Positions 1 through 7,956 of a DNA stretch of 64,000 nucleotides are shown piece after piece. The DNA comes from Tsukamurella asaccharolytica. Lineage in GTDB: Bacteria > Actinomycetota > Actinomycetes > Mycobacteriales > Mycobacteriaceae. How positions within the stretch are numbered: the first letter of the stretch is position 1; each line of letters starts with the position of its first letter. Position numbers and translations under genes: made by a program. The stretch covers positions 186,001 through 250,000 of the forward strand of contig NZ_VIGW01000004.1 of assembly GCF_007858435.1 (NCBI RefSeq). The letters run 5' to 3'. The notes beneath the pieces were generated by a model. The model did no database searches. It saw nothing but the letters and a program-made list of their open reading frames with translations, and was not told the origin of the DNA.

Positions 1-345
1 CCGATGGCGCTGCCGCCGAAGGTCACCATCGACTACCTCGGCAAGACCTACGACTCTCTGCGCGCGCTGCGGCCGGAGGCGCCGATCGCGCTCGTCGAAC
101 CGCCCACGCATCGTGCGCTGGCCTACTCCTTCGCGCACCCGGGGTGGGCGCGCACGCAGCGGGCGATGCGCGCGTGGTCGGACGGAGCCGGGGTGCCGAC
201 CGCGCCCGTGCGTGACCTGTGCGACTGGTCGTTCGACCTGGGGATCAATAACATCGACGGGATCCACTGGTCGTTCGAGATGCACGAGCGGGTGGCGCAG
301 CGGGTGCTGCGCGCCCTGCGTGGTGCGGAAGGGGGTGCGCGATGA
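1..345 (+). CDS. SGNH-hydrolase-like protein, C-terminal part (OctT-like), truncated by window edge
   Basis: Only the last ~114 codons are present; the frame is open to base 1, so the true start lies outside the window. The C-terminal DGIHWS segment looks like the Asp-x-x-His pair that closes the catalytic triad of SGNH/GDSL hydrolases. In mycobacteria the gene next to this degV homologue (Rv2418c) encodes OctT, an octanoyltransferase acting on early methylglucose lipopolysaccharide intermediates. The adjacency here (ATGA overlap with degV) makes the same family likely. The substrate is inferred from synteny only, because the N-terminal nucleophile region cannot be seen. Confidence 0.7.
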   Translation, partial: PMALPPKVTIDYLGKTYDSLRALRPEAPIALVEPPTHRALAYSFAHPGWARTQRAMRAWSDGAGVPTAPVRDLCDWSFDLGINNIDGIHWSFEMHERVAQRVLRALRGAEGGAR

Positions 346-1196
346 GCGTCGTCGTGGTGACCGATGCCTCGGCCGCGATCGCCCCCGAGCGCGTCGCCGA
401 GTTGGGCATCCACGTCCTGCCGCTGCATGTCCTGTCGGGCGAGAGCGAGTACATCGACTACGGCACCGGCTATCAGGCGGAGCGTTTCGTCAAGGAGGGC
501 GTCACCACCTCGGGCCCGTCGGTGGGCGAGGTCCGGGAGGTGCTCGCCGCGGCGGTCGCCGAGGCCGACGGCGCCGGGGTCGTGGTGATCACGATGAGTT
601 CGCAGCTGAGCTCGACGTACTCCACCGCGGTCACGCAGGCGGCGCTCATCGACGCGGACATCACGGTGATCGACTCGCGCAGCATCGACATGGCCATGGG
701 CTTCGGCGTCCTTGAGGCCGCGCGACTGGCCCGCGCCGGTGCGTCCGCGGGCGAGGTCGCCGAGGCCGCGCGCCGGGTCCTCGACGGTGCGGAGGGCTTC
801 TTCTGCGTCGCGACGCTCGACCACCTGCGGGCCGGCGGCCGCGTGAGCGCATTGGCGAAGCTGCTGGGCGGCGCGTTGCAGATCGTGCCCGTGCTGCGGC
901 TGCAGGACGGTCGGATCGTCTCCGAGCGCAACACCCGTACCGTCTCCCGCGCGCGGGACCAGCTCGCCGCGCTCGCCTCACGGCACCTGGGAAACCGGCC
1001 CGCCCGGGTGGCGGTGCACCACGTCGAGGCCCCCGAGGCCGCGGAGCGTGTCGCGGAGCTCGTCCGCGGCGAGTTTCCGCAGCTCGTGGAGCTGGTGATC
1101 GGGCCGTTCGGCGGCACCATCGCCGCGCACCTCGGCCCCGGCGCGGTGGGCGTCGCCGTCGCGCCGGCGCTGGCCGACGGGGCGGATTCCGCCTAG
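342..1196 (+). CDS. DegV family fatty-acid-binding protein
   Basis: This 284-residue protein has the full DegV family layout: an N-terminal VVVVTDASAAI strand-loop, a central SGPSVGEV segment and a C-terminal domain ending in a glycine-rich IGPFGGTIAAHLGPGAVG motif. Known DegV/FakB proteins bind a fatty acid, and in Firmicutes they present it to the kinase FakA. No FakA/DhaK-type kinase gene is nearby, so a role as a lipid carrier is family knowledge rather than proven here. The start codon overlaps the stop of the upstream gene (ATGA), indicating translational coupling. It corresponds to Rv2417c in M. tuberculosis order. Confidence 0.9.
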   Translation: MSVVVVTDASAAIAPERVAELGIHVLPLHVLSGESEYIDYGTGYQAERFVKEGVTTSGPSVGEVREVLAAAVAEADGAGVVVITMSSQLSSTYSTAVTQAALIDADITVIDSRSIDMAMGFGVLEAARLARAGASAGEVAEAARRVLDGAEGFFCVATLDHLRAGGRVSALAKLLGGALQIVPVLRLQDGRIVSERNTRTVSRARDQLAALASRHLGNRPARVAVHHVEAPEAAERVAELVRGEFPQLVELVIGPFGGTIAAHLGPGAVGVAVAPALADGADSA

Positions 1197-1232
1197 CACA
1201 CCGCGACGACGGTGCCGGCGCGCCGGAGCGGT

Positions 1233-1259
1233 TTCTCCACAGGTTCGGGGTTTTCCACA
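1233..1259. promoter_or_regulatory. Pair of DnaA-box-like nonamers
   Basis: TTCTCCACA (1233-1241) and TTTTCCACA (1251-1259) lie in the same orientation, 18 bp apart. The second fits the general DnaA-box consensus TTWTNCACA exactly; the first differs at one position. They sit in the 126-bp gap between degV and comEA, about 65 bp before the comEA start. DnaA control of a competence gene is only a suggestion. Confidence 0.35.
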
Positions 1260-1309
1260 GGCGCAGTGATTCCCGGGCCGTGGCGGCGTTCCGACGGTGC
1301 CCCCGGGCC

Positions 1310-1315
1310 TACGGT
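1310..1315 (+). promoter_or_regulatory. Candidate -10 element (TACGGT) for leaderless comEA transcript
   Basis: TACGGT ends 7 nt before the ATG at 1323 and no Shine-Dalgarno sequence precedes that ATG. This spacing is typical of leaderless actinobacterial mRNAs that begin at the start codon. No clear -35 was seen. Confidence 0.3.
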
Positions 1316-1322
1316 TCGACGC

Positions 1323-2111
1323 ATGAACGGCGAACGAGAAGCGGCGCCCGGGGCCGGCGCAACGGACGATCAGGTCTTCGCGCGACCCGCCTGGCTGGAC
1401 GAGTTCGCGCCGGATCGGGTGGAGGGCCCCGAGCGGCGCGACGGCGGGTGGCCGGACGACGATGCCGCCCGCGCGCCCGGCCCGTCCCGGCGGGTGCGCA
1501 TCGAGGACGACGACTTCTGGGACGATCAGGAGCCCACCGGGTGGCGCTCGACGGTCGAGAAGGTGCGGACGACGCCGCGGGCCGCGATCGCTCTCGTCGT
1601 GGTGGGGCTGGTCGCCGCCGTCGTCGCGGCGGTGGCGGTGCTCGGACCAGCGCGCGAGGGCGGCGGGCAGTACCCGATGGTCGACTTCGCGGGCGCGTCG
1701 TCGTCGGTGGAGCCGTCCTCGTCGACGGGGCCGGCATCGCCGTCAGCGAGACCGGCGTCGGTCTCGGCGGGGGCCGGCGCTGCGCCCGCGCCGGGCGCGG
1801 CACCGTCCGAGCTGGTCGTGGCGGTCGTCGGGCTGGTGCGCGCGCCCGGACTGCACCGCCTGCGGGCGGGCGCGAGGGTGGCCGACGCGCTCACCGCCGC
1901 TCGCGGCGCCCTCGGCGGGGCCGATACCGCCAGCCTGAATCTGGCGCAGCCGTTGCGGGACGGTGATCAGGTGGTCGTCGGCGTCGTCGATCCGAAGGCC
2001 GGCGTGACTCTCCGCAGCTCCGTGCGTCCGGGAAACCCAGTGGCCGGGGCGACGGCGGGAACGTCGGCGGGGCCCGCGACCGGCACCGGGCCGCCGCGGC
2101 CGGTGCGGTGA
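1323..2111 (+). CDS. comEA: ComEA-like competence protein, N-terminal portion (TM + SLBB), broken from its HhH domain
   Basis: This 262-residue product has an acidic cytoplasmic N-terminus, one transmembrane segment (about residues 87-107), a Ser/Pro/Ala linker and an SLBB-type domain (about 164-222, LVVAVVGLVRAPGL onward). ComEA normally continues into a helix-hairpin-helix DNA-binding domain, but here the frame ends in TGA and the HhH domain continues in the -1 frame from an overlapping GTG (GTGA). ComEA is the surface DNA receptor for uptake through ComEC. The longer open frame back to 1212 was not used, because ATG 1323 has a promoter-like -10 at leaderless distance. Either a one-base frameshift (mutation or sequencing error) or real two-subunit expression explains the split. 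Confidence 0.75.
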   Translation: MNGEREAAPGAGATDDQVFARPAWLDEFAPDRVEGPERRDGGWPDDDAARAPGPSRRVRIEDDDFWDDQEPTGWRSTVEKVRTTPRAAIALVVVGLVAAVVAAVAVLGPAREGGGQYPMVDFAGASSSVEPSSSTGPASPSARPASVSAGAGAAPAPGAAPSELVVAVVGLVRAPGLHRLRAGARVADALTAARGALGGADTASLNLAQPLRDGDQVVVGVVDPKAGVTLRSSVRPGNPVAGATAGTSAGPATGTGPPRPVR

Positions 2112-2293
2112 ACATCAACACCGCGAGCGCGACCGAGCTCGACCGGCTCCCCGGCGTCGGCGCGGCGACCGCGGCCGCGATCATCGCGTACCGCGACAAG
2201 AACGGGCCCTTCCGCACCGTCGACGACCTGGGGAAGGTCAGCGGCATCGGCGACGCGAAGCTCGCCAAGATCAAGCCGATGGCCACGGTGTGA
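2108..2293 (+). CDS. comEA: ComEA helix-hairpin-helix DNA-binding domain (separate frame)
   Basis: This 61-residue frame is a complete tandem HhH module: VNINTASATELDRLPGVG, then GPFRTVDDLGKVSGIG and a C-terminal lysine-rich helix. That is the canonical C-terminus of ComEA. It starts at a GTG overlapping the upstream TGA. Reading the same frame further upstream gives an Ala-rich linker (RAAAAGAVNIN), which would join smoothly to the SLBB part if one base were re-read. The next gene, comEC, starts 1 nt after its stop. The domain assignment is certain; whether it is made separately is not. Confidence 0.8.
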   Translation: MNINTASATELDRLPGVGAATAAAIIAYRDKNGPFRTVDDLGKVSGIGDAKLAKIKPMATV

Positions 2294-2294
2294 C

Positions 2295-3908
2295 GTGGAC
2301 GAGAGGCTCGACCTGCGACTGCTCCCGGCGGGAATCGTCTGCTGGTCGGCCGCCGCACTCGCGCTGACTTCAGCAACCATCGCGTGGTGGATCACCGGCG
2401 CGCTGGCGGCGCTCGCGGTGGGCGCGGTGGCCTTCCGGCGGCGCGACCCGCGGCCGCTGGCTCAGGCGGTGTGCCTCGTGGTGGCTGCCGCGGCGGGATT
2501 GGGCGCGGGGGTTGCGGCCTCGGTCGCCGTGCGCGTGCACGACAGGGAGCGCGCCGCTATCGCCACATTCGACGGCGCGGGCCCGGTCGAAGTGGTGCTG
2601 GAGGTCGACGAGTGGCCGCGGCAGCGGTCCGGGGATCCCGGCGGGCATCTCGATGCGTCGCGGGTGCTCGTGCCCGCCACCGCGCTCGTGGTGCGGACCG
2701 ATGTCGCGGTGCCGGCGCGCGGCGGAGTGCTCCTGCTCGGCGCGACACAGGATCTCGGCCCGCTGGTCCCGGGCGAGCGGGTGGCGATCCGCGCGACCGT
2801 GCTGCGGAGCACGCGGCCGGGGCTCGTCGCGGCCGTCCTCGTCGGGTCCGGGGAACCGACGGTGCTCGGACGCGCGCCGCCGTACTTCCGGGCCGCCGCC
2901 GCGGTCCGTCGCGCGCTCGCCGCGGTGTCCGCCGGAGCACTGCCCGTGGACGCCGCCGGGCTGCTGCCCGCGCTGGTGCTCGGCGACGAGTCCTCGACGC
3001 TTCCGACGGTGCGCGGCGACTTCCAGGACTCGGGTCTGACGCACCTCACGGCCGTGAGCGGCGCAAACTTCGCGATCATCGCGCTGTGCGTGCTCGGCCT
3101 GTGTGCGGCGGTGGGCCTGCCGCTCGCCGTGCGGGCCGCGGTCACGACGGTGGCGATCGTCGCCTTCGTCGGGCTGGTGGGGCCCACCGGATCCGTGGTG
3201 CGGGCCGCGGTGATGGGCCTCGTGGGCGTGGCGGCGCTCGCACTGCGGCGCGGGAGGCAGCCGCTCGTCGCGCTGTTCGCTGCGATCGTCGTGCTCATGC
3301 TGGTCCGGCCGGCGCTGGCCCGCGACATCGGTTTCGCGCTGTCGGTGGCGGCGACGGCGGGGCTGGTGCTGTGGTCGCCCGTGCTGCGCGACCGGCTGGT
3401 CGCGGCGCGGATTCCGGACACGCTGGCGGGTCTGCTGGCGGTGACGTTCGTGGCGCAGGTGGTGACCTTGCCGCTCGTCATCGCGTTCTCGGGTCGGGTG
3501 CCGCTCGGCGGGATAGCGGCGAACCTGCTGGCGGGGCCGGTGATCCCGGTCGTCACCGTGGTGGGGACGCTCGCAGCGATGGCGGCACCGATCGCGTCGC
3601 CCGTGGCCGCGCTGGCCGTGCGGGCGACGGGGCCGGAGCTGTGGTGGGTGATCGCCGTCGCCCGGTGGTGCGCTCGGATCGGTGTGGTCGACGTGCCGGG
3701 CGGCGCCGTCACCGCGGCGGCGCTCGTCGTGGCGGGCGTCGTCGTCGGTGGGGTCTGGAAGTATGGGAGCCGTGGTGGACAGCGCGCGCGTACACGTGGT
3801 GGTGGGGACCGAGGGCCTCCTGGTGGAGCGGGCGGTCTCGGCGATCGTCGAGTCGGCGCGCGCGACCGCGGGCGACGGCGGGATGGGGCTCCCGGGCGGC
3901 GCGGGTGA
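2295..3908 (+). CDS. comEC: ComEC/Rec2 family DNA-uptake channel, without nuclease domain
   Basis: This is a 537-residue polytopic membrane protein. Two N-terminal hydrophobic helices precede an extracytoplasmic soluble region (about residues 90-200), then the competence domain with the hallmark LTAVSGANFAI and about eight further membrane helices. The C-terminal metallo-beta-lactamase domain of full ComEC proteins is absent, as in other mycobacterial homologues. It follows the comEA HhH frame by 1 nt. The last ~48 residues (SRGGQRARTRGGG onward) are Arg/Gly-rich and lie wholly inside holA, so the native stop may have been lost or the tail may be non-functional. Confidence 0.85.
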   Translation: MDERLDLRLLPAGIVCWSAAALALTSATIAWWITGALAALAVGAVAFRRRDPRPLAQAVCLVVAAAAGLGAGVAASVAVRVHDRERAAIATFDGAGPVEVVLEVDEWPRQRSGDPGGHLDASRVLVPATALVVRTDVAVPARGGVLLLGATQDLGPLVPGERVAIRATVLRSTRPGLVAAVLVGSGEPTVLGRAPPYFRAAAAVRRALAAVSAGALPVDAAGLLPALVLGDESSTLPTVRGDFQDSGLTHLTAVSGANFAIIALCVLGLCAAVGLPLAVRAAVTTVAIVAFVGLVGPTGSVVRAAVMGLVGVAALALRRGRQPLVALFAAIVVLMLVRPALARDIGFALSVAATAGLVLWSPVLRDRLVAARIPDTLAGLLAVTFVAQVVTLPLVIAFSGRVPLGGIAANLLAGPVIPVVTVVGTLAAMAAPIASPVAALAVRATGPELWWVIAVARWCARIGVVDVPGGAVTAAALVVAGVVVGGVWKYGSRGGQRARTRGGGDRGPPGGAGGLGDRRVGARDRGRRRDGAPGRRG

Positions 3909-4764
3909 CGCAGTGCCGGTCACCCGGATCCGCGCCGGTGACGTCGATCAGTCCGAACTGGTGGAGCTGCTGAGCCCGTCGCTGTTCGCCGAGGAGCGCA
4001 TCGTCGTCCTCGAGTCCGCGGCCGAGGCAGGCAAGGCCCCCGTGGATCTCATCGTCGAGGCGGCGAAGAACCCCCCGGACGGCATCACCCTGGTGATCGA
4101 GCACAGCGGCGGCGGCCGGGCGAAGTCCATGGTCGCGGCGCTGAAGAAGGCGGGCGCCGAGCTCGTCGAGGTGCCCACGATCACCTCCGCGCGCGACCGG
4201 GCCGACTTCGCGAAGTCGGAGTTCCGGGCGCAGAAGGTGCGCGTCTCCGACGAGCTGGTGGATCTGCTGGTGGACTCCGTCGGCAAGGACCTGCGGGAGC
4301 TCGCCGCGGCCATCGCCCAACTCGTCGCGGACACCGGCGGCCGGGTTGACCTCGCCGCGGTGCACCGTTACTACGCCGGCCGCGCCGAGGTCACGGGCTT
4401 CGAGATCGCCGACAAGGCCGTCGCGGGGCAGGTCGCGGCCGCGCTGGAGGCCCTGCGCTGGGCGCAGCACCGTGGCACGCCGCACGTGCTCATCGCTGAC
4501 GCTCTCGCGGACGCGGTGCACTCCGTCGCGCGGATCCGCGGCCTGGGCCGCACTCCGGACCAGTACCGGGACGCGGGGGAGCTGGGCATGGCGCCGTGGA
4601 AGGTCAAGAAGATGACCCAGGTCGCGCGGCGGTGGCGCCCCGAGAACGTGGCCGGCGCGCTACAGGCCGTGGCCGCCGCGAACGCGGACGTCAAGGGCCA
4701 GGCGGCCGACCCCGACTACGCGTTGGAGCTGGCCGTCCGGAAGGTCGCCACGCTCGCGGGCTGA
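3763..4764 (+). CDS. holA: DNA polymerase III delta subunit
   Basis: This 333-residue clamp-loader subunit opens the beta sliding clamp during replication. The N-terminus VHVVVGTEGLLVERAV matches the degenerate P-loop of HolA. The central KDLRELAAAIAQL segment and the C-terminal helical collar region (APWKVKKMTQVARRW) are also typical. ATG 3763 was chosen because the conserved N-terminus begins just after it; an in-frame ATG at 3682 would add a non-conserved leader. It overlaps comEC by 146 bp. The gene ends just before a strong hairpin facing rpsT, the same arrangement as Rv2413c. Confidence 0.92.
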   Translation: MGAVVDSARVHVVVGTEGLLVERAVSAIVESARATAGDGGMGLPGGAGDAVPVTRIRAGDVDQSELVELLSPSLFAEERIVVLESAAEAGKAPVDLIVEAAKNPPDGITLVIEHSGGGRAKSMVAALKKAGAELVEVPTITSARDRADFAKSEFRAQKVRVSDELVDLLVDSVGKDLRELAAAIAQLVADTGGRVDLAAVHRYYAGRAEVTGFEIADKAVAGQVAAALEALRWAQHRGTPHVLIADALADAVHSVARIRGLGRTPDQYRDAGELGMAPWKVKKMTQVARRWRPENVAGALQAVAAANADVKGQAADPDYALELAVRKVATLAG

Positions 4765-4780
4765 GTGGACATACGCGAAA

Positions 4781-4834
4781 ACCGCGCCGCACCAGTGCCG
4801 GCCCGCGTGGTGCCGGTGGGTGGTGCGGCGCGGT
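4781..4834. terminator. Bidirectional terminator between holA and rpsT
   Basis: A perfect 14-bp inverted repeat (ACCGCGCCGCACCA at 4781-4794 and TGGTGCGGCGCGGT at 4821-4834) encloses a 26-nt GC-rich spacer containing a smaller dyad. It sits between two convergent genes. No U-tract follows on the plus strand, as is usual in actinobacteria. Confidence 0.8.
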
Positions 4835-4856
4835 GATACGCGCGTCTAGCGGAAGA

Positions 4857-5117
4857 TCAGAGCTTGTTGAGGGCCAGCGCGAGGGCCGACTTCTTGTTGG
4901 CGGCCTGGTTGGCGTGGATGACGCCGGCGCTGGCGGCCTTGTCGAGCTGGCGGCTGGTGCTCACGAGGAGCTCGCCGGCCTTGGCCTTGTCCCCGGCCTC
5001 GACGGCCTCGCGGAAGTGGCGGATGGCGGTGCGCAGCGACGACTTCGCCGACTGGTTGCGCAGGCGGTTGCGCTCATTGGTCTTGATCCGCTTGATCTGG
5101 GACTTGATGTTGGCCAC
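4857..5117 (-). CDS. rpsT: 30S ribosomal protein S20
   Basis: This 86-residue basic protein reads [17 protein letters not shown] at its start and [13 protein letters not shown] at its end, the standard S20 ends. S20 binds 16S rRNA early in 30S assembly. The GTG at 5117 is chosen because it gives the family length; an in-frame extension upstream is not conserved. It stands alone between a terminator and a promoter with good -35/-10 spacing, which suggests a single-gene transcript. This is the Rv2412 position. Confidence 0.97.
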   Translation of the reverse strand: MANIKSQIKRIKTNERNRLRNQSAKSSLRTAIRHFREAVEAGDKAKAGELLVSTSRQLDKAASAGVIHANQAANKKSALALALNKL

Positions 5118-5173
5118 GCGTTCAAACTCTCTTGTCTCGAAAAGGGGAAGCCGGTACTGACTGCCGACGCACC

Positions 5174-5202
5174 AGGTTACCAGCGGGCCGGAGACAACCC
5201 AA
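5174..5202 (-). promoter_or_regulatory. Probable rpsT promoter
   Basis: On the minus strand, TTGGGT (-35) and TAACCT (-10) are separated by exactly 17 nt. The -10 lies ~55 nt ahead of the rpsT GTG. This is the best match to a vegetative promoter in the 183-bp divergent gap, which otherwise holds only a small dyad (CGTGCC/GGCACG, 5276-5292) just before the ATP-grasp gene. Confidence 0.5.
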
Positions 5203-5300
5203 ATCGTGGTACCGCCTGCGGGAACGGTGCCCGACACCCACATTGCCACGCCGTGAACGGGAGTGCTGCCGAAACCGTGCCGGTGCGGCACGATGGCCGG

Positions 5301-6986
5301 GTGACCCCGCAGAAACAGGCCAAGTCCGGCAGCTCGGGACGCTCAGCGTCCGCGACGCGGAAACAGGCCGCCGCCCCCCGACTGTCCGACGAGGCGCCCC
5401 TCTTCGCGGGCTACGACGACGCAGCGTCTTTCGGGCGAGCGTTCGACGAGATGTTCGCGGACGACGGCACCGTCCGCACCCCGTACAAGCGGATCTACGG
5501 CGCTCTCTCCTCGGCCGACGAGTCCGACCTCGCGGCCCGCGTCGACGCCCTGGGCGCCGCCTTCATCGACCAGGGCATCACCTTCTCGCTGGAGGGGCGC
5601 GAGCGGCCCTTCCCGCTCGACCTGGTGCCGCGCGTCATCGCTGCCGCGGAATGGAACCGCCTCGAGAAGGGCATCAAGCAGCGCGTGCAGGCGCTGGAGA
5701 TGTTCCTCGACGACATCTACTCCGAGCAGGAGATCCTCCGCGACGGTGTCGTGCCCAAGCGTCTGGTCACCTCGTGCGCCCACTTCCACCGGCAGGCCGC
5801 GGGCATCCGCCCGCCGAACGGCGTGCGCATCCACGTCGCCGGCATCGACCTCATCCGCGACGCGGAGGGCACCTTCCGCGTGCTGGAGGACAACCTGCGG
5901 TCCCCGTCGGGCGTGAGTTACGTGATGGAGAATCGCCGGACGATGGCGCAGGTCTTCCCCGACCTGTTCCAGCGGCACCGGGTGCGCGCCGTCGCCGACT
6001 ACAGCTCGCACCTGCTGCGGGCCCTGCGCCGCTCCGCGGCCTCCAACGAGGCCGATCCGACGGTCGTCGTGCTCACCCCGGGCATGGCGAACTCGGCCTA
6101 CTTCGAGCACTCACTGCTCGCCCGCCAGATGGGTGTGGAGCTGGTCGAGGGCCGGGACCTCTTCTGCCGCGACAACGTGGTCTACATGCGTACGACGAGC
6201 GGCGAGCAGCAGGTCGACGTCATCTACCGCCGCATCGACGACGAATACCTCGACCCGATGCAGTTCCTTCCCAACTCGGTGCTCGGAGTCGCGGGCCTGC
6301 TCAACGCGGCGCGCGCGGGCAACGTGGTGATCAGCTCCGCGGTCGGCAACGGCGTGGCCGACGACAAGCTCACTTACACCTATGTGCCCGACATCATCGA
6401 CTACTACCTCGGCGAGAAACCGCTGCTGCAGAACGTTGACACGCTGCGCTGCTGGCTCGACGACGAGTGCGAGGAGGTGCTCGACCGCATCGACGAGCTG
6501 GTCATCAAGCCCGTCGAGGGCTCCGGGGGGTACGGCATCGTCTTCGGACCCGACGCGGGCGAGAAGGAACTCGCGGCCATCCGCCGTAAGGTCGTCGCGG
6601 ATCCCCGCGGCTGGATCGCACAGCCGGTCATGCAGCTGTCGACGGTGCCGACCAAGATCGGCGAGCGGGCCCGCCCGCGTCACGTCGACCTGCGGCCCTT
6701 CGCCGTCAACGACGGCGACGACGTCTGGGTGCTGCCCGGCGGCCTCACCCGTGTCGCGTTGCCCGAGGGCTCCCTCGTGGTGAATTCCAGCCAGGGCGGC
6801 GGCTCCAAGGACACCTGGGTGCTCGCGGCCCGCTCTTCGGTGGCCGAGGCGGAGCTCGAGGGCGTGGAGGTGGTCCCGAGCCGCGATCTCGCCGAACAGC
6901 AGCAGGTGGAGCTCGGCCCCGAGCTCAGCTCGCAGGACCAACAGCAACAGCAGGCACGAGAGGAGGCCCCTGATGCTCGCGCGTAA
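5301..6986 (+). CDS. Circularly permuted ATP-grasp protein
   Basis: This 561-residue protein belongs to the circularly permuted ATP-grasp family (Rv2411c type). Characteristic segments are the [18 protein letters not shown] loop, [16 protein letters not shown] (nucleotide-binding glycine loop), [19 protein letters not shown] and the C-terminal [13 protein letters not shown]. Such enzymes are predicted from comparative genomics to ligate amino acids or peptides using ATP. The GTG at 5301 was selected because the Lys/Ser/Ala-rich tail before residue 30 is variable and no upstream start has a better ribosome site. The 3' end is glutamine-rich and overlaps the alpha-E gene by 14 nt. The substrate is unknown. 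Confidence 0.88.
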   Translation: MTPQKQAKSGSSGRSASATRKQAAAPRLSDEAPLFAGYDDAASFGRAFDEMFADDGTVRTPYKRIYGALSSADESDLAARVDALGAAFIDQGITFSLEGRERPFPLDLVPRVIAAAEWNRLEKGIKQRVQALEMFLDDIYSEQEILRDGVVPKRLVTSCAHFHRQAAGIRPPNGVRIHVAGIDLIRDAEGTFRVLEDNLRSPSGVSYVMENRRTMAQVFPDLFQRHRVRAVADYSSHLLRALRRSAASNEADPTVVVLTPGMANSAYFEHSLLARQMGVELVEGRDLFCRDNVVYMRTTSGEQQVDVIYRRIDDEYLDPMQFLPNSVLGVAGLLNAARAGNVVISSAVGNGVADDKLTYTYVPDIIDYYLGEKPLLQNVDTLRCWLDDECEEVLDRIDELVIKPVEGSGGYGIVFGPDAGEKELAAIRRKVVADPRGWIAQPVMQLSTVPTKIGERARPRHVDLRPFAVNDGDDVWVLPGGLTRVALPEGSLVVNSSQGGGSKDTWVLAARSSVAEAELEGVEVVPSRDLAEQQQVELGPELSSQDQQQQQAREEAPDARA

Positions 6987-7956
6987 CGCCGAGGCGCTGT
7001 ACTGGATCGGCCGGTACGCCGAACGCGCCGACGACACCGCCCGCATGCTCGACGTGACCGTGCACCAGTTCCTCGAGGACGCCACCGTCGACGAGGACCG
7101 GGTGTCCCGGCAGCTGGTCCGCGTCCTCGGCATCCCCGAGCCGCCCGCCGACCAGCCGCTGGACCTGCGCTCGGTCACCGAGGTCGTCGCCTACAACCGC
7201 GACCCGGGCAGCGGGTCGATCGCCGCGACCGTCGCCTCGGCCCGCGAGAACGCCCGCGGCGCACGCGAGGTCACCAGCTCCGAGATGTGGGAGTGCCTGA
7301 ACGCCACCTACAACGGCCTCGCCGAGCGCGAGCGCGCCGCCCGGCGGCTAGGCCCTCACGAGTTCCTCAACTACATCAAGAACCGCGCCGCGATGTTCTC
7401 CGGACTCACCGACTCCACCCTCTCGCGCGACGAGGGCTACCGGTTCCTGCTCCTGGGGCGGTCCATCGAGCGGATGGACATGGCGGTGCGCCTGCTCCTC
7501 TCGCGCGCCGGCGACCGGGCGAACGCGCCCACCTGGGTCACGGTGCTCCGCGCGACGGGTGCACACGACACCTACCTCCGCACCCATCGCGGCGTGCTCG
7601 ACGCCACCCGCGTCGTGGAGTTCATCCTCGTCGACCGGCTGTTCCCGCGGTCGGTGATCCACGCGCTCACCACGGCGGAGGAGTGCCTGAACGCCATCGA
7701 AGGCGGGCGCGAGGGTCGGCTCGGGACCCGCACCGAGGCGCAGCGTCTCCTCGGCCGCGCCCGCGGCGAGCTCGAGTTCCTCGCCCCCGGTGAGCTTCTC
7801 GAGGACCTGCAGCGGCGGCTCCTCGCGCTGCAGGAGCTCGGGCAGGCCGCCGGCGAGGCCGTCACCGCCCGCTACTTCCACGTGACGCCCTACGTAGCCT
7901 GGACCGACGCCCGCGCCCGCGGCGAGATCGACACCATCCTGGAGGGGGAGCTGTGA
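6973..7956 (+). CDS. Alpha-E domain protein (DUF403)
   Basis: The 327-residue all-helical protein begins [28 protein letters not shown], the signature of the alpha-E family, and carries the ARENARGAREV and LLGRSIERMDM motifs. Alpha-E proteins are always found with circularly permuted ATP-grasp and transglutaminase genes; their biochemical role is not established. The start lies 14 nt inside the upstream gene and its GTGA stop/start joins the next gene, so all three are translationally coupled. Confidence 0.9.
   Translation: MLARNAEALYWIGRYAERADDTARMLDVTVHQFLEDATVDEDRVSRQLVRVLGIPEPPADQPLDLRSVTEVVAYNRDPGSGSIAATVASARENARGAREVTSSEMWECLNATYNGLAERERAARRLGPHEFLNYIKNRAAMFSGLTDSTLSRDEGYRFLLLGRSIERMDMAVRLLLSRAGDRANAPTWVTVLRATGAHDTYLRTHRGVLDATRVVEFILVDRLFPRSVIHALTTAEECLNAIEGGREGRLGTRTEAQRLLGRARGELEFLAPGELLEDLQRRLLALQELGQAAGEAVTARYFHVTPYVAWTDARARGEIDTILEGEL

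Noticed and set aside
2370-3923. Long minus-strand open frame (517 codons) opposite comEC
   Set aside because: High GC makes stops rare on the opposite strand; the product is an Arg/His/Pro-rich string with no fold, while the plus strand encodes clear ComEC motifs.
4596-5300. Upstream extension of the ATP-grasp gene to 4596
   Set aside because: It would run antisense through rpsT and inside holA; the extra residues are not protein-like and the family start is at about 5301.
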